From Paraburkholderia sp. Tr-20389 (GTDB lineage Bacteria; Pseudomonadota; Gammaproteobacteria; Burkholderiales; Burkholderiaceae): a stretch of 64,000 bases of DNA. Of this stretch, positions 17,912 to 26,700 are shown in pieces (positions within the stretch are counted from its first letter, which is position 1; every line of letters starts with the position of its first letter). The stretch lies in assembly GCF_017104565.1 (NCBI RefSeq), contig NZ_JAAGPD010000016.1, forward strand, positions 124,001 to 188,000. Direction: 5' to 3'. The notes below the pieces were generated by a model. It ran no database searches, was not told the origin of the DNA, and was given only the letters and a program-made list of their open reading frames with translations. Made by a program: the position numbers and the translations under genes.

Positions 17912-18697
17912 TCACGTGGTGCTGGCTTTGACGTGTCGCGTTCTCGCCGCTGTGTGCACGATGACGAGAATGACGATGACTGAGAGAAACACGACGCTGG
18001 TCACGATCGTGCCCATGCCCGCACCGCCATACTCTCTGGATTGAGAGAGCAGATCGCCGAGTGAGGCGCCAAAGGGACGGGTCAGAATGTAGGCAAGCCA
18101 GAATGTCAGGACGCGATTCGCACCGAGATAGGCGGCTACGCCCATCGTGACAAGAAGGAATCCGAATACGAGTACACCGAGCCCGAAGCCGAGTCCGAGC
18201 GCTTCGGTTGCCAGATCGCCGGCTGCAGTGCCGAGCGCGAAAGTAACCAGAATGGCCACCCAATAAAACAGCTCGCGCCGGCGGGTGACGATCGTGTGAA
18301 TCGAAAGGGTCTTTTCGTTGCGGTACCACATCGCGAAGATGAAACAGAGCAGCGCCGCGAATACGCCAGTACTGATGTAAAGGCTCACCCCGAGCACATC
18401 GCTGAGCACGTCAGTCAGTTGTGTGCCGACGATGCTCACCAGAACGACTGTCAGCCAATATATCCACGGAACGTAGGCCCGCTTGTTCAATTGCGCGATG
18501 AGCGCGGCGGCGAGCATCGTAAGTGTGATGGCTATCGTTAATGCGGCACCCAGGCCGGCATGGACGGCGAGGTAGTCGGCTCCCGTCTCGCCGACGGTGG
18601 TGGACAGGATCTTGATCGTCCAGAACGCAACCGTGACCTCCGGTACCTTGTTTTGCATCGCTGAGCTGTTTTCGCGCGACATTTTTCTTGCACCCAT
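17912..18697 (-). CDS. COG4705-type multi-pass membrane protein
   Basis: A 261-residue protein with about seven or eight hydrophobic segments. VPEVTVAFWTIKILSTTVGETGADYL near its start is the hallmark of COG4705 proteins, described only as uncharacterised membrane-anchored proteins. The late segment AYILTRPFGASLGDLLSQ echoes KILSTTVGETGADYLAV, and GTQLTDVLSDVLG and GTAAGDLATEALGLG in the middle echo it again, so the protein looks built from a repeated helix-turn motif with a conserved Asp after a Gly. This suggests a transporter or channel with inverted or tandem repeats, but no substrate can be named. Possible starts are 18697, 18682 and 18658; none has a clear ribosome site. Confidence 0.72.
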   Translation of the reverse strand: MGARKMSRENSSAMQNKVPEVTVAFWTIKILSTTVGETGADYLAVHAGLGAALTIAITLTMLAAALIAQLNKRAYVPWIYWLTVVLVSIVGTQLTDVLSDVLGVSLYISTGVFAALLCFIFAMWYRNEKTLSIHTIVTRRRELFYWVAILVTFALGTAAGDLATEALGLGFGLGVLVFGFLLVTMGVAAYLGANRVLTFWLAYILTRPFGASLGDLLSQSREYGGAGMGTIVTSVVFLSVIVILVIVHTAARTRHVKASTT

Positions 18698-19044
18698 TTT
18701 TTCACGTTAAGCGATTCGACACGCTGCTAAAGCATGTCCGGTTTTCAGGGTGCACTATGAGGGCGCGTAGCTTATCGAATGCTTAGGGAAGAATGGAATC
18801 CAGCGATTCACTAAATAACAAAATCGTAATCGGAAAGCCATCGCCGGGTTATCGGGCATGACGACAATCTGGTCATCACGCACGTCGTTAGCAACCGGAG
18901 TGCTTTCGACGTGGATGCAATGGCGAGCATATAAGGAATTGCTAAGTTACCCGGAATTATTCTGAATTTGCAGCAGCACTGTTTCGACGTCTAGCAAAGC
19001 AGTGCGGTGCTGGTCGGATTATTTGCTCATCAAAGGAGAGCCTG
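18698..19044. other. Divergent intergenic region
   Basis: A 347-base gap between the COG4705 gene and the DUF4148 gene, less GC-rich than its surroundings. It should hold two divergent promoters. An AAAGGAGAG ribosome site ends it. No tRNA, small gene or convincing operator was seen. Confidence 0.5.
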
Positions 19045-19341
19045 ATGAAAACTTCACTCATCATTTCACTGATCGCCGTCGCGCTCGCGACGCCTATGAT
19101 TTCTTACGCGAAGGTCGATTCGAACGGATTGACGCGCGATGAAGTCAATGCACAGGTCGTGCAAGCGGAGAAGGACGGTACGCTGCATCAGTCGAAGGTG
19201 CATTACCCGGAATACGCTTCGCGTGCTTCGGAAGCAGGGCCACGATCGACGGGCGAGTACGGTGCGCCGCCCCTGAATTTTTCGCAATCGGGATCGCGAG
19301 ACAGGAGTGGCAACGTCAACACGCTGTTCGAGCATCACTGA
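19045..19341 (+). CDS. DUF4148 small exported protein
   Basis: A 98-residue protein with a clear signal peptide (MKTSLIISLIAVALATPMIS, cleavage near SYA). The mature N-terminal block GLTRDEVNAQVVQAEKDGTL is the conserved core of DUF4148, a family of small periplasmic proteins abundant in Burkholderia-type genomes; function unknown. The C-terminus is polar and probably disordered. A strong AAAGGAGAG precedes the ATG. It is followed by the diguanylate cyclase gene about 175 bases on, on the same strand; co-transcription is possible but not shown. Confidence 0.85.
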   Translation: MKTSLIISLIAVALATPMISYAKVDSNGLTRDEVNAQVVQAEKDGTLHQSKVHYPEYASRASEAGPRSTGEYGAPPLNFSQSGSRDRSGNVNTLFEHH

Positions 19342-19516
19342 TGAAATAGCTGGTGCGGGTGGGCGTTTTTCCGCGTCCGCAAGCAGTTGCCGTGCTCTGG
19401 AGCGAGGCCCCGGAACGCTGCTGGGATCGTGCGCGCGGGTCTGGCCCTCGGGGGAGGGCGAGCGTGTGGTATGTTGCTGGTCGGTAACGTCCTGACAAAT
19501 CGAGGATGACGACGCG

Positions 19517-21076
19517 GTGAGCACTGCCGGCAGCAATGATTTTCATGGAAGACGCGCATTCCGGGGCACGCGGCTGGACCTGACTGGCCCGCGCGCGCTT
19601 TTCTGCGCGGGGTTGTTGGTCGTGCTCAGCATGCTGGGCATCTGTGGTGTGATCCTGTTCCAGGCCAGAGTCGACGCGTTGAATCGCGCGCGCGAGACGT
19701 CGCATAACCTTGCGCTGCTGGCGGAGCGCGACATTGAGCGCAATTTCGAACTCTACGACCTGTCGATGCAGGCCGTGGTCGAGGGCCTGCGTGACCCGGA
19801 GGTGCGCGGCTCTTCCGCGCATCTGCAACGCCTCGCGCTGTTCGACCGTGCGGCGACAGCCCGCTACCTGACGGCGATGCTCGTGATCGACGCGAGCGGG
19901 CAGATCATTCTCGATGCTGCCAACGATACACCCCGTTCGGGCAACTTCTCGGACCGGCCCTACTTCATCGTGCAGCGGGATAATCCCAATGTGGGGCTCT
20001 ACGTCAGCGATCCGTACGTCTCCAGACTGCGCAACGGTGCATTGAGCATTGCGTTGAGCCGCCGCATCTCGAACCCGGACGGTTCGTTCGCGGGCATTGT
20101 CGTGATTGCTGTCGACCTGGACTATTTCCGCACGCTGCTTGGCGGACTGTCGCTTGGCCCGCACGGCGCGATTTCCCTGATCGGAAGCAACGGCACGATG
20201 TTCATGCGTCAACCGTACGATCCAAAGATCGTCGGTCGAGACATCCGCCAGGCGAGCACGTTCAGGCAGTTCCGCACCGCCCCCGAGGGCAGCTTCTCCG
20301 AAACCTCGTCAATCGACGGCGTACGACGTCTTTACGTGTTCAAGAATTTCCCGAATCTGCCGCTGATCGTCATGGTGGCCGAGGCCGAACGGGACTTCTA
20401 TGCGGCATGGCGGGCGCGGGCGATCCGGATCGGATCCGTCATGCTGCTCTTCGGTGCCGCGTTCGTCGTGCTTTCGGTCTGTCTCGGCGTACAGCAGCGA
20501 AACCGTATGCGTGTCGAGGCCGAGCTTCAGATGTTGGCCCGTACCGATGGCCTCACCGGGCTGCACAACCGCCGTACGCTCATGGAGACGCTCGAACATG
20601 AATGGCGTCGGGCGCGTCGTAACCACGGGCCACTCTCGCTGCTATTCATCGATATCGACAGCTTCAAGGCCTATAACGACACCTATGGTCATCAGGCGGG
20701 AGACGACACGCTCGCCGCGGTCGCACGGTGCATCAGCGGCTGCATCCGCCGGCCCGGCGATAGCGCCGCGCGCTATGGCGGCGAGGAATTCGTCGTCGTG
20801 TTGCCGGATACGGACAAGTCCGGCGCGGCGATGATGGCGGAGAAGATACGTCGGCAGATCAGCGATCTGTGCATCGATCACTCCGCGAGCCGCCACGATG
20901 GGCGTTTGACCGCAAGCGTTGGTACCGCCAGCCTGTGCCCCGGCCAGGAGGACGACGTCGACGCGTTGGTGCGCGCCGCGGATCGTGCTCTGTATAGCGC
21001 GAAGCACACGGGCCGAAATCGGGTAGTGGCCGCCGGCGACCTCTTACGGCCTCGAACGGCTGTCCAGGGGACGTGA
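19517..21076 (+). CDS. Membrane diguanylate cyclase (dCache-GGDEF)
   Basis: A 519-residue inner-membrane protein. TM1 is at about residues 30-52, a periplasmic Cache-type sensor domain follows (about 55-295, with PYFIVQRDNPNVGLYVSDPYVS typical of dCache_1; only the first half of that motif need be matched), then TM2 (IGSVMLLFGAAFVVLSVC) and a C-terminal GGDEF domain. The active motif is GGEEF, and an RPGD inhibitory site stands exactly five residues before it, so a working cyclase with product inhibition is expected. It makes c-di-GMP in response to an extracytoplasmic ligand. The start is the GTG at 19517, with GAGG about 11 bases before; no ATG gives the TM1 in frame with a better site. Confidence 0.88.
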   Translation: MSTAGSNDFHGRRAFRGTRLDLTGPRALFCAGLLVVLSMLGICGVILFQARVDALNRARETSHNLALLAERDIERNFELYDLSMQAVVEGLRDPEVRGSSAHLQRLALFDRAATARYLTAMLVIDASGQIILDAANDTPRSGNFSDRPYFIVQRDNPNVGLYVSDPYVSRLRNGALSIALSRRISNPDGSFAGIVVIAVDLDYFRTLLGGLSLGPHGAISLIGSNGTMFMRQPYDPKIVGRDIRQASTFRQFRTAPEGSFSETSSIDGVRRLYVFKNFPNLPLIVMVAEAERDFYAAWRARAIRIGSVMLLFGAAFVVLSVCLGVQQRNRMRVEAELQMLARTDGLTGLHNRRTLMETLEHEWRRARRNHGPLSLLFIDIDSFKAYNDTYGHQAGDDTLAAVARCISGCIRRPGDSAARYGGEEFVVVLPDTDKSGAAMMAEKIRRQISDLCIDHSASRHDGRLTASVGTASLCPGQEDDVDALVRAADRALYSAKHTGRNRVVAAGDLLRPRTAVQGT

Positions 21077-21124
21077 TCCGGAGCGCTTTGTGCGCGTTTT
21101 TGTGCGAGTAAGCGCGGCCGCCGT

Positions 21125-21499
21125 TCAGAACGGCCACCCGCGATTTTCTCTGTTGAAGGTTTCGCTCGTGGCCGGATGTGCCTGGCGCCCTGCGTGCCAC
21201 ATCTGCAGGAAGATGCGTGCGCCCTTCGCGTGCACGGCATCGACCACGCGTTTCCAGCCCTTCACCTGCGTTTGCGTGTAGATGCCGGGCGCGTCCACAT
21301 ACGCGATGCCCAGCGGCGCGACGGCCGTTGCATCGGTAATCGGAAGGCCGCCTTCGGAGGCGCGCTACGAATAGTAGTCGACCATCAGGTCGGCGGGGAC
21401 ATTGCCTTCTGCGGCACGCATCCGCGTAAGCGGCGCAAGCACGACACGGTGACTGAGTTCGAGAGAGCCGACATGAGTACGGCTGAAGAGCTTGTTCAT
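21125..21499 (-). pseudogene. Old yellow enzyme (NADH:flavin oxidoreductase) remnant
   Basis: The minus strand from ATG 21499 encodes the N-terminal third of an OYE-family flavoenzyme: MNKLFSRTHVGSLELSHRVV, then LAPLTRMRA, VDYYS-stop-RASEGGLPITDAT, VKGWKRVVDAVHAKGARIFL and QMWHAGRQAHP. Two lesions are visible. Codon 45 is TAG (bases 21365-21367) where the family has CAG (Gln) in YYSQRAS, a single C-to-T change. The frame then ends at 21125, after about 124 codons instead of about 360, so the barrel's remainder is deleted. The remnant cannot encode an active enzyme. It probably once belonged with the aldo/keto reductase that follows on the other strand. Confidence 0.85.
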
Positions 21500-21944
21500 T
21501 CGATAGTCCTTAGGTCAGCGTTGACGATGAGCGAATGATCGTCGCCGCAGCGGCGTGGCAGAAGTCGCCCTCCGGCGATAGCTGTCATTCCTTGCAGGCA
21601 TGCCGTTCGTAGCGATCGGGCCACCGTGCCTGCACGGAACGACGGCTATGCGCGGCGCGCGTCTGCGGTGGGCGCTCTGCAGAAATGGCGATTGCGATAA
21701 CGCAACTACCGGTCTGCAAATTCTCTGCGCGTCACGGCAGCATGCACGGCGGTACCTGTTATGCCTGCGTTCTGTTCGATGCAATCAGACCGTCGCGCGC
21801 AGGCTAATCCGGTTTGGCGGGATCTGCACGCTGCGGCGCACGATATGGCGATCGATGCGATGGCAGCGTATCAGCAGCATGTGCGGTCATTGAGTATGCT
21901 GGTGGACCCAGCACCGCTTTATCACCAACGTGGAGTCTCGAACC
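21500..21944. other. Gap between OYE remnant and aldo/keto reductase
   Basis: About 445 bases without a convincing gene. Short open frames exist on both strands but match nothing I know. It may hold the eroded regulator that often separates an OYE gene from its divergent neighbour, plus the promoter of the reductase. Confidence 0.4.
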
Positions 21945-22991
21945 ATGCGATACAACCAGCTTGGCCGCACTGGCGTCTTCGTGTCGGAACTGTGCCTCGG
22001 CACGATGACATTCGGCGGCACGGGCGGCATCTGGCAGCAGATCGGCGACTTGCAGCAGAACGACGCCGAACGCCTGATTGGCCGCGCGATCGACGCGGGC
22101 ATCAATTTCATCGATACGGCCGACGTGTATTCATCGGGCGTCTCCGAGCAGATCACGGGGCAGGCGCTGAAGAATCTGAAGGTGCCGCGCGATTCCGTGG
22201 TCGTGGCGACGAAGGTATTCGGTCAGACGGGCGAGCACGCGAATGCGCGTGGCGCGTCGCGTTACCACATCATGGACGGGATCAAGGCGAGCCTGCAGCG
22301 TTTGCAGCTGGATCACGTCGATCTTTATCAGATCCACGGCTTCGATCCTGCGACGCCGATCGAGGAGACGCTGCGTGCGCTCGATACGCTCGTACAGCAT
22401 GGTCACGTTCGCTATATCGGTGTATCGAACTGGGCGGCGTGGCAAATCGTGAAGGCTTTGGGTATCTCGGAGCGGCTCGGGCTTGCGCGCTTCGACACGT
22501 TGCAGGCGTATTACACGATCGCTGGGCGCGATCTGGAGCGCGAGCTTGTACCGATGCTGCAAAGTGAAGGGCTTGGATTGATGGTGTGGAGCCCGTTGGC
22601 GGGCGGTTTGCTGAGCGGCAAGTATGGGCGTGAGCAGCAGGGCGAGGCGGGTAGTCGCCGCACGACGTTCGATTTTCCGCCCGTGAATCGGGATCGGGCT
22701 TTTGATTGCGTCGATGCGATGCGTGGTATTGGCGACGCCAAGGGGGTGTCTGTCGCGCAGATCGCGCTTGCGTGGTTGTTGCATCAGCGGTCCGTGATGA
22801 GTGTGATTGTCGGCGCTAAGCGCGTCGAGCAGCTTGATGACAATATTGCTGCCACGGGTGTTTCTTTAAGTGCGGAGGAGCTTGCCAGGCTCGATGAGGT
22901 TAGCCGGTTGCCGGCTGAGTATCCTGGTTGGATGTTGGAGCGGCAGGGAGAGCCGCGGAGGGAGCAGGTTGTCGCTGCGCGGCGTGGTTAG
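21945..22991 (+). CDS. Aldo/keto reductase
   Basis: A 348-residue NADPH-dependent reductase of the AKR superfamily, of the voltage-gated potassium channel beta-subunit/YghZ-like group. The catalytic tetrad is visible: Asp and Tyr in DTADVYSSG, Lys in VVVATKVFG and His in LYQIHGFDP. Cofactor-binding segments VSNWAAWQI, WSPLAGGLLSGKY and VIVGAKRVEQLDDN are present. Reduces aldehydes or ketones; substrate unknown. ATG 21945 has GGAG nine bases upstream. The last 400 bases use noticeably more T-ending codons than neighbouring genes, and the gene abuts a repeat element. Confidence 0.9.
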   Translation: MRYNQLGRTGVFVSELCLGTMTFGGTGGIWQQIGDLQQNDAERLIGRAIDAGINFIDTADVYSSGVSEQITGQALKNLKVPRDSVVVATKVFGQTGEHANARGASRYHIMDGIKASLQRLQLDHVDLYQIHGFDPATPIEETLRALDTLVQHGHVRYIGVSNWAAWQIVKALGISERLGLARFDTLQAYYTIAGRDLERELVPMLQSEGLGLMVWSPLAGGLLSGKYGREQQGEAGSRRTTFDFPPVNRDRAFDCVDAMRGIGDAKGVSVAQIALAWLLHQRSVMSVIVGAKRVEQLDDNIAATGVSLSAEELARLDEVSRLPAEYPGWMLERQGEPRREQVVAARRG

Positions 22992-23016
22992 AGCTGGGGT
23001 TGTGTGCGTGCTTTAA

Positions 23017-23668
23017 CGCTGGCATCCGCGATTTCACGTCTTGGTTCATGCGTTGCCCCTGTGCGGGGCGGCACCTACTTTTCTTTGCAGCGGCAAAGAA
23101 AAGTAGGCAAAAGAAAGCCGCTCACACCGCCAGCCCGTGTGATTGCCCAGGAGCCCCAACGTCCCCGTCCTTTGCGCGGTAACGTGCTATTTTCCGCGCA
23201 TTGCCAGCGCTCTCAGATTCGCATCACCCGCTTCACACTGCCGCGTCACGGATTGCGTTGCCAGGAATCCCACGGCCGCCCAGGTGGCAAACTGTGTGTA
23301 GGCCGTCGCGATGGAAGTGCACCACTCCAGACGGAAAAGCGGGATCGGTGTCGTAGGATCGCTAACGCGTATGGTGCGACAAGCTACACACAGTTTGCCA
23401 CCTGGGCGGCGCAAACGGATTGCTGCCGCTGGCTGCGCTACAGGTGACTGGAGTGGGTGATACGCCGGTTCAGGGCGCTGGCAACGGGCGCAAAACAAAG
23501 TGTTGCCGTGTGGAGTGCGGGACCCGTTGGGGGCCCGCAGGCAAAAACAAGGGCTGGCGGTGTGAGCCCGCTTTCTTTGCTTACTTTCTTTGCGGCGGCA
23601 AAGAAAGTAAGTGCCGCCCCGCACAGGGGCAACGCGTGAAGTACGAAAGCAAAACGCGGATGCCAGCG
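23017..23668. repeat. 650-bp nested inverted-repeat element
   Basis: Two arms of roughly 110 bp face each other: from 23017 (CGCTGGCATCCGCG) inward and from 23668 inward. They share a perfect 25-bp block (23050-23074 against 23611-23635). Each arm then has its own hairpin: a 15-bp stem with 4-base loop at 23074-23107, and a 14-bp stem with 4-base loop at 23580-23611, both built on a TTTCTTTGC core. A second, inner inverted pair lies in the middle. Short open frames on both strands translate to similar peptides (TFFAAAKKVSK) because of the symmetry, and are artefacts. I remember this sequence as a frequent intergenic repeat in Paraburkholderia genomes; no transposase is present. Confidence 0.8.
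23275..23410. repeat. Inner inverted pair of the repeat element
   Basis: A perfect 27-bp block at 23275-23301 (begins GCCGCCCAGGTGGCAAACTG) recurs inverted at 23384-23410, enclosing about 82 bases. It sits at the centre of the larger element. Confidence 0.85.
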
Positions 23669-23719
23669 AAAAAAAGGCGCTCGCCAGCACAAAAAACCCC
23701 GTTCCGACCAAGGCCCACG

Positions 23720-25090
23720 TCATTGCAACATAAAAGTCTCATACTCCAAAGAATCAAGCTTCCGATCGAGCAGATAAAGGCTGGCGAGCACAACAAGAAG
23801 GAGGGAGCCGGCAAACCCATACCCATAAAAAGCAGGATTCAAAGACAAAGTAACGGACGTAAGCACAACGTTGGAAACCACAAACAACCCAACGAGAAAC
23901 AGCACGATCTTCCGCTTGTCGAGATAGAAAAACACATTGATGGTGCCCATGAACACGACTTGCATGCTGGCGGCGATCACATCGATATAAAGCAAGGGCA
24001 GATACAGCGTAGAAATCTGCAGCCATTGCAGCAGGATAGTGCCGGCGGCAAACAGCATCATCGCTGCGATCGCCTGCACCTTCATGATTTCCCAGATGCC
24101 ATTGCGCAAAGCCTCGACCATCGCATTCCGCATACGCTCGATATGCTGCAACGACGCCCCTTCGCGCACAGCATCATAAAACGCGTCGTAGTACTCGACG
24201 AAGTCAGTCTCGATCCGCATCAGAAACACAGCCATGCCCGGAATAATCGCGAGATACGCAAGAAACACCGGAATGTCGTAAATGATCGACGCGCGCAACG
24301 GACCGATCACCGGTTGCCCCGTACCGGGTGAATACCAGAACATGAACTTGTCGGCCCAGATGCCGAGGTTGTACAGAAACCCCACCAGCATCAAGGAAGG
24401 ATAGCGATACTCCTTGCGGAACATCTCGAACGAAATGAAATGATCGCTCTGATAATCGCGGTAGATCAGCGCGAGCAGACCCATCAGCAGCACCGTCTGT
24501 CCGATCACGAAGCCCGACAGCAAGCCCGTCAGTCCGAATGTGTTCAAGGCGAGCGCCGCACCCGTCGTCATCGCATAACCGATGAAGAACACGACGATGA
24601 TCGACATGTACTGCTTCATCCCCGACAGAAAGATCGTCGCGATCCAGATGTTGCCCATCACGACAAAGCCCGCGAGCATCAGCAACCGGTACGCAGTCGT
24701 TTGCTGCGGAAACAGGAACACCACGGCACAACCGCCGAGCAGTGTCGATACAACCGTGACGATGAACATCACCGCATGAAAATTGGGCAGCACCAGGTCG
24801 CGCCGCTTCTCGAACAGACGGTCGGACGTGAAGCGCGTGTACGCAAGTTGCAGCGGTCCCGTCAGCACCAGCGACAGCGAAATCAGATACGTGACCGAAA
24901 CCTGAAACTGCGTAATGAGCCCCGTCGGCAGCACGAACGGAATGCTGAGCACCCCGATCAGCAGAATGCCGACGATCGACAACACCCACGGTCCCGCGCC
25001 GATCAGACCCGCGTACGTGTAAGCCTGCATCAGCCCCAGCAGCGTATTGCGCCGGAGCATCTTGCGCAGTTCGAATCCAATGCCCGCCAT
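23720..25090 (-). CDS. pelG: PelG: Pel polysaccharide inner-membrane transporter
   Basis: A 456-residue polytopic protein with about 12 hydrophobic segments, the same length as Pseudomonas aeruginosa PelG. The start MAGIGFELRKMLRR and segments YAGLIGAGPWVLSI and FYNLGIWADKFMFWYSP are characteristic. PelG belongs to the MOP/MATE-like flippase superfamily and works with PelD, PelE and PelF to synthesise and move Pel, a cationic galactosamine-rich polymer, across the inner membrane. It is the last gene of the operon, 16 bases after pelF, and its 3' end lies about 50 bases from the nested repeat element. Confidence 0.94.
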   Translation of the reverse strand: MAGIGFELRKMLRRNTLLGLMQAYTYAGLIGAGPWVLSIVGILLIGVLSIPFVLPTGLITQFQVSVTYLISLSLVLTGPLQLAYTRFTSDRLFEKRRDLVLPNFHAVMFIVTVVSTLLGGCAVVFLFPQQTTAYRLLMLAGFVVMGNIWIATIFLSGMKQYMSIIVVFFIGYAMTTGAALALNTFGLTGLLSGFVIGQTVLLMGLLALIYRDYQSDHFISFEMFRKEYRYPSLMLVGFLYNLGIWADKFMFWYSPGTGQPVIGPLRASIIYDIPVFLAYLAIIPGMAVFLMRIETDFVEYYDAFYDAVREGASLQHIERMRNAMVEALRNGIWEIMKVQAIAAMMLFAAGTILLQWLQISTLYLPLLYIDVIAASMQVVFMGTINVFFYLDKRKIVLFLVGLFVVSNVVLTSVTLSLNPAFYGYGFAGSLLLVVLASLYLLDRKLDSLEYETFMLQ

Positions 25091-25106
25091 AGTCGTGCGC
25101 TCCCGT

Positions 25107-26690
25107 TCAGTGAGGGATCTGCATCAGATCGGCTGCCGATGCAGGCGGATCCGCGAGATCCGCTTGTGCCGTGAGCCGTGCATACAGATCGCGATACGAG
25201 CCGACCATCTGTTCCTGCGTATAGAAGCGCTCGACGCGCGCAATGCCCGCCTGCTGCGCGGCGCGCCAGTTGTCCTCGTCGAGCAGGTCGAGCACCGCTT
25301 CGGCAAGCGCGCGCGGATCGGCGATCTGCACCACGCGGCCTGCCGCCCCGAGCGCCGCGTCGTCGCCATCGAGCCCGTAGATCAGCTGCCGGCATGAGCC
25401 CACGTCCGTCGTGACGGACGGCACGCCCGCGGCAAAACCTTCGAGCACGACGAGCGGCAGGGCCTCCGAGATCGAACTGAGCACGAGCACGCCGCATTTC
25501 GGCAGCAACTCGTCGATCTTCTGGAAACCGAGAAACTTCACCTTGTCCTGCAAGCCAAGGCTCTCGACGAGTGCATGGCATTCGGCCGCATACGAAGGGT
25601 CCTCGTTCTCCGGGCCCGCGATCCATGCTTCCGCTTCGGGCATACGCCGCACCACGGTCAGCATCGCGCGAATGAAGGTCTTGATGTCCTTGATCGGCAC
25701 CACGCGGCCGATCAGGCACAGCGTCTTCGGCACGTCACGCGCGCGCTGCGCACGCAGCGGCGCAAGCTTCGGCAGATTCACGCCGTTCGGAATGTTGGCT
25801 GTTTTATCCTCGGGCGCGCCGTCGAGAATCTGCCGCAGGCGATTGCCCTCATAGAGCGCAATGATGTCTTCCGCCGCGTCGTAGCACACATGACCGAGCG
25901 TCTCGAAGAAGCGCACCCACAGGTCGCGGAAATAACCGATCTGCGACACGTCGCGCTCGAAGATGCTGCGGTTGTCGCGAATCCATTCGCTCTGGAACAG
26001 ATCGATCTTGCGTTCCTTCGTGTAGATGCCGTGCTCCGACACCAGCAGCGGACGCGCATGGCGATAGCGCGCGAGCGCGCCGAGAAAGCCCGCATAACCC
26101 GTCGACACCGTATGAAACATCTTTACGCGCGGCAGGCTCTCGGCGATCTTCGCGAGCTGCCACAGCGGCTTGTGCATGATGCGCACGGTCCAGAAATAAT
26201 CGACGAACGAAGGGTCCGTGCAGAACTGCCGGTACTGGTCGGTCAGATAATGCCAGGCTTCCTTCGAATAGAGAAACGCGTCTTCGCCCAATGCGCCGCC
26301 GGGGCGCAAGTCCTTCAGCATGTCCTTCAACATGCGGCCCGCCGCGTGACGCATCGCGGGATTGCGCAGCGCGTCGTGCAGATGCGCGGAGCGCATGAAC
26401 GCGGACGCATCGCCGCGCTGCTTCTGCACCAGCGGCGGCGGTGCGAAATCGTACAGATAGTGATTCTCCAGATGCACCACGTTGTCGGGCAACGCGTACT
26501 GCATCTTCGGATAGTCCTGCGGGCGACTGCCCAAAAAGCACAGCGCGAACGAGTACTCGGGAAACGCGCGGATGATCTGGTTGACCCAGCTCGACACGCC
26601 GCCGCTCACATAGGGGAACGTGCCTTCCAGCAGCAGGGCGATATCGGCGGAATCCGCGTGCGGCAGCGAGGGCGTATTCGATAAAGACAT
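25107..26690 (-). CDS. pelF: PelF: Pel glycosyltransferase (GT4)
   Basis: A 527-residue cytoplasmic GT-B enzyme (P. aeruginosa PelF 507). N-terminal domain motif LLEGTFPYVSGGVSSWVNQI; C-terminal nucleotide-sugar site with NIPNGV, CLIGRVVPIKDIKTFI, FLGFQ and SISEALPLVVLEGFAAG (the E-x7-E-like donor motif). It polymerises the Pel chain from UDP-sugar. The ATG at 26690 (MSLSNTPSLPH) follows the pelE stop by ten bases; the longer open frame upstream is the shadow of pelE. Confidence 0.94.
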   Translation of the reverse strand: MSLSNTPSLPHADSADIALLLEGTFPYVSGGVSSWVNQIIRAFPEYSFALCFLGSRPQDYPKMQYALPDNVVHLENHYLYDFAPPPLVQKQRGDASAFMRSAHLHDALRNPAMRHAAGRMLKDMLKDLRPGGALGEDAFLYSKEAWHYLTDQYRQFCTDPSFVDYFWTVRIMHKPLWQLAKIAESLPRVKMFHTVSTGYAGFLGALARYRHARPLLVSEHGIYTKERKIDLFQSEWIRDNRSIFERDVSQIGYFRDLWVRFFETLGHVCYDAAEDIIALYEGNRLRQILDGAPEDKTANIPNGVNLPKLAPLRAQRARDVPKTLCLIGRVVPIKDIKTFIRAMLTVVRRMPEAEAWIAGPENEDPSYAAECHALVESLGLQDKVKFLGFQKIDELLPKCGVLVLSSISEALPLVVLEGFAAGVPSVTTDVGSCRQLIYGLDGDDAALGAAGRVVQIADPRALAEAVLDLLDEDNWRAAQQAGIARVERFYTQEQMVGSYRDLYARLTAQADLADPPASAADLMQIPH

Positions 26691-26700
26691 GAGGGCGGTC

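Noticed and set aside
18990-19044. A sigma-54-like GG...GC pattern before the DUF4148 gene
   Set aside because: The spacing between the GG and the GC is off by one base.
23004-23826. Several short frames on both strands within the repeat element
   Set aside because: They mirror each other because of the inverted arms and match no family; common artefacts of this repeat.
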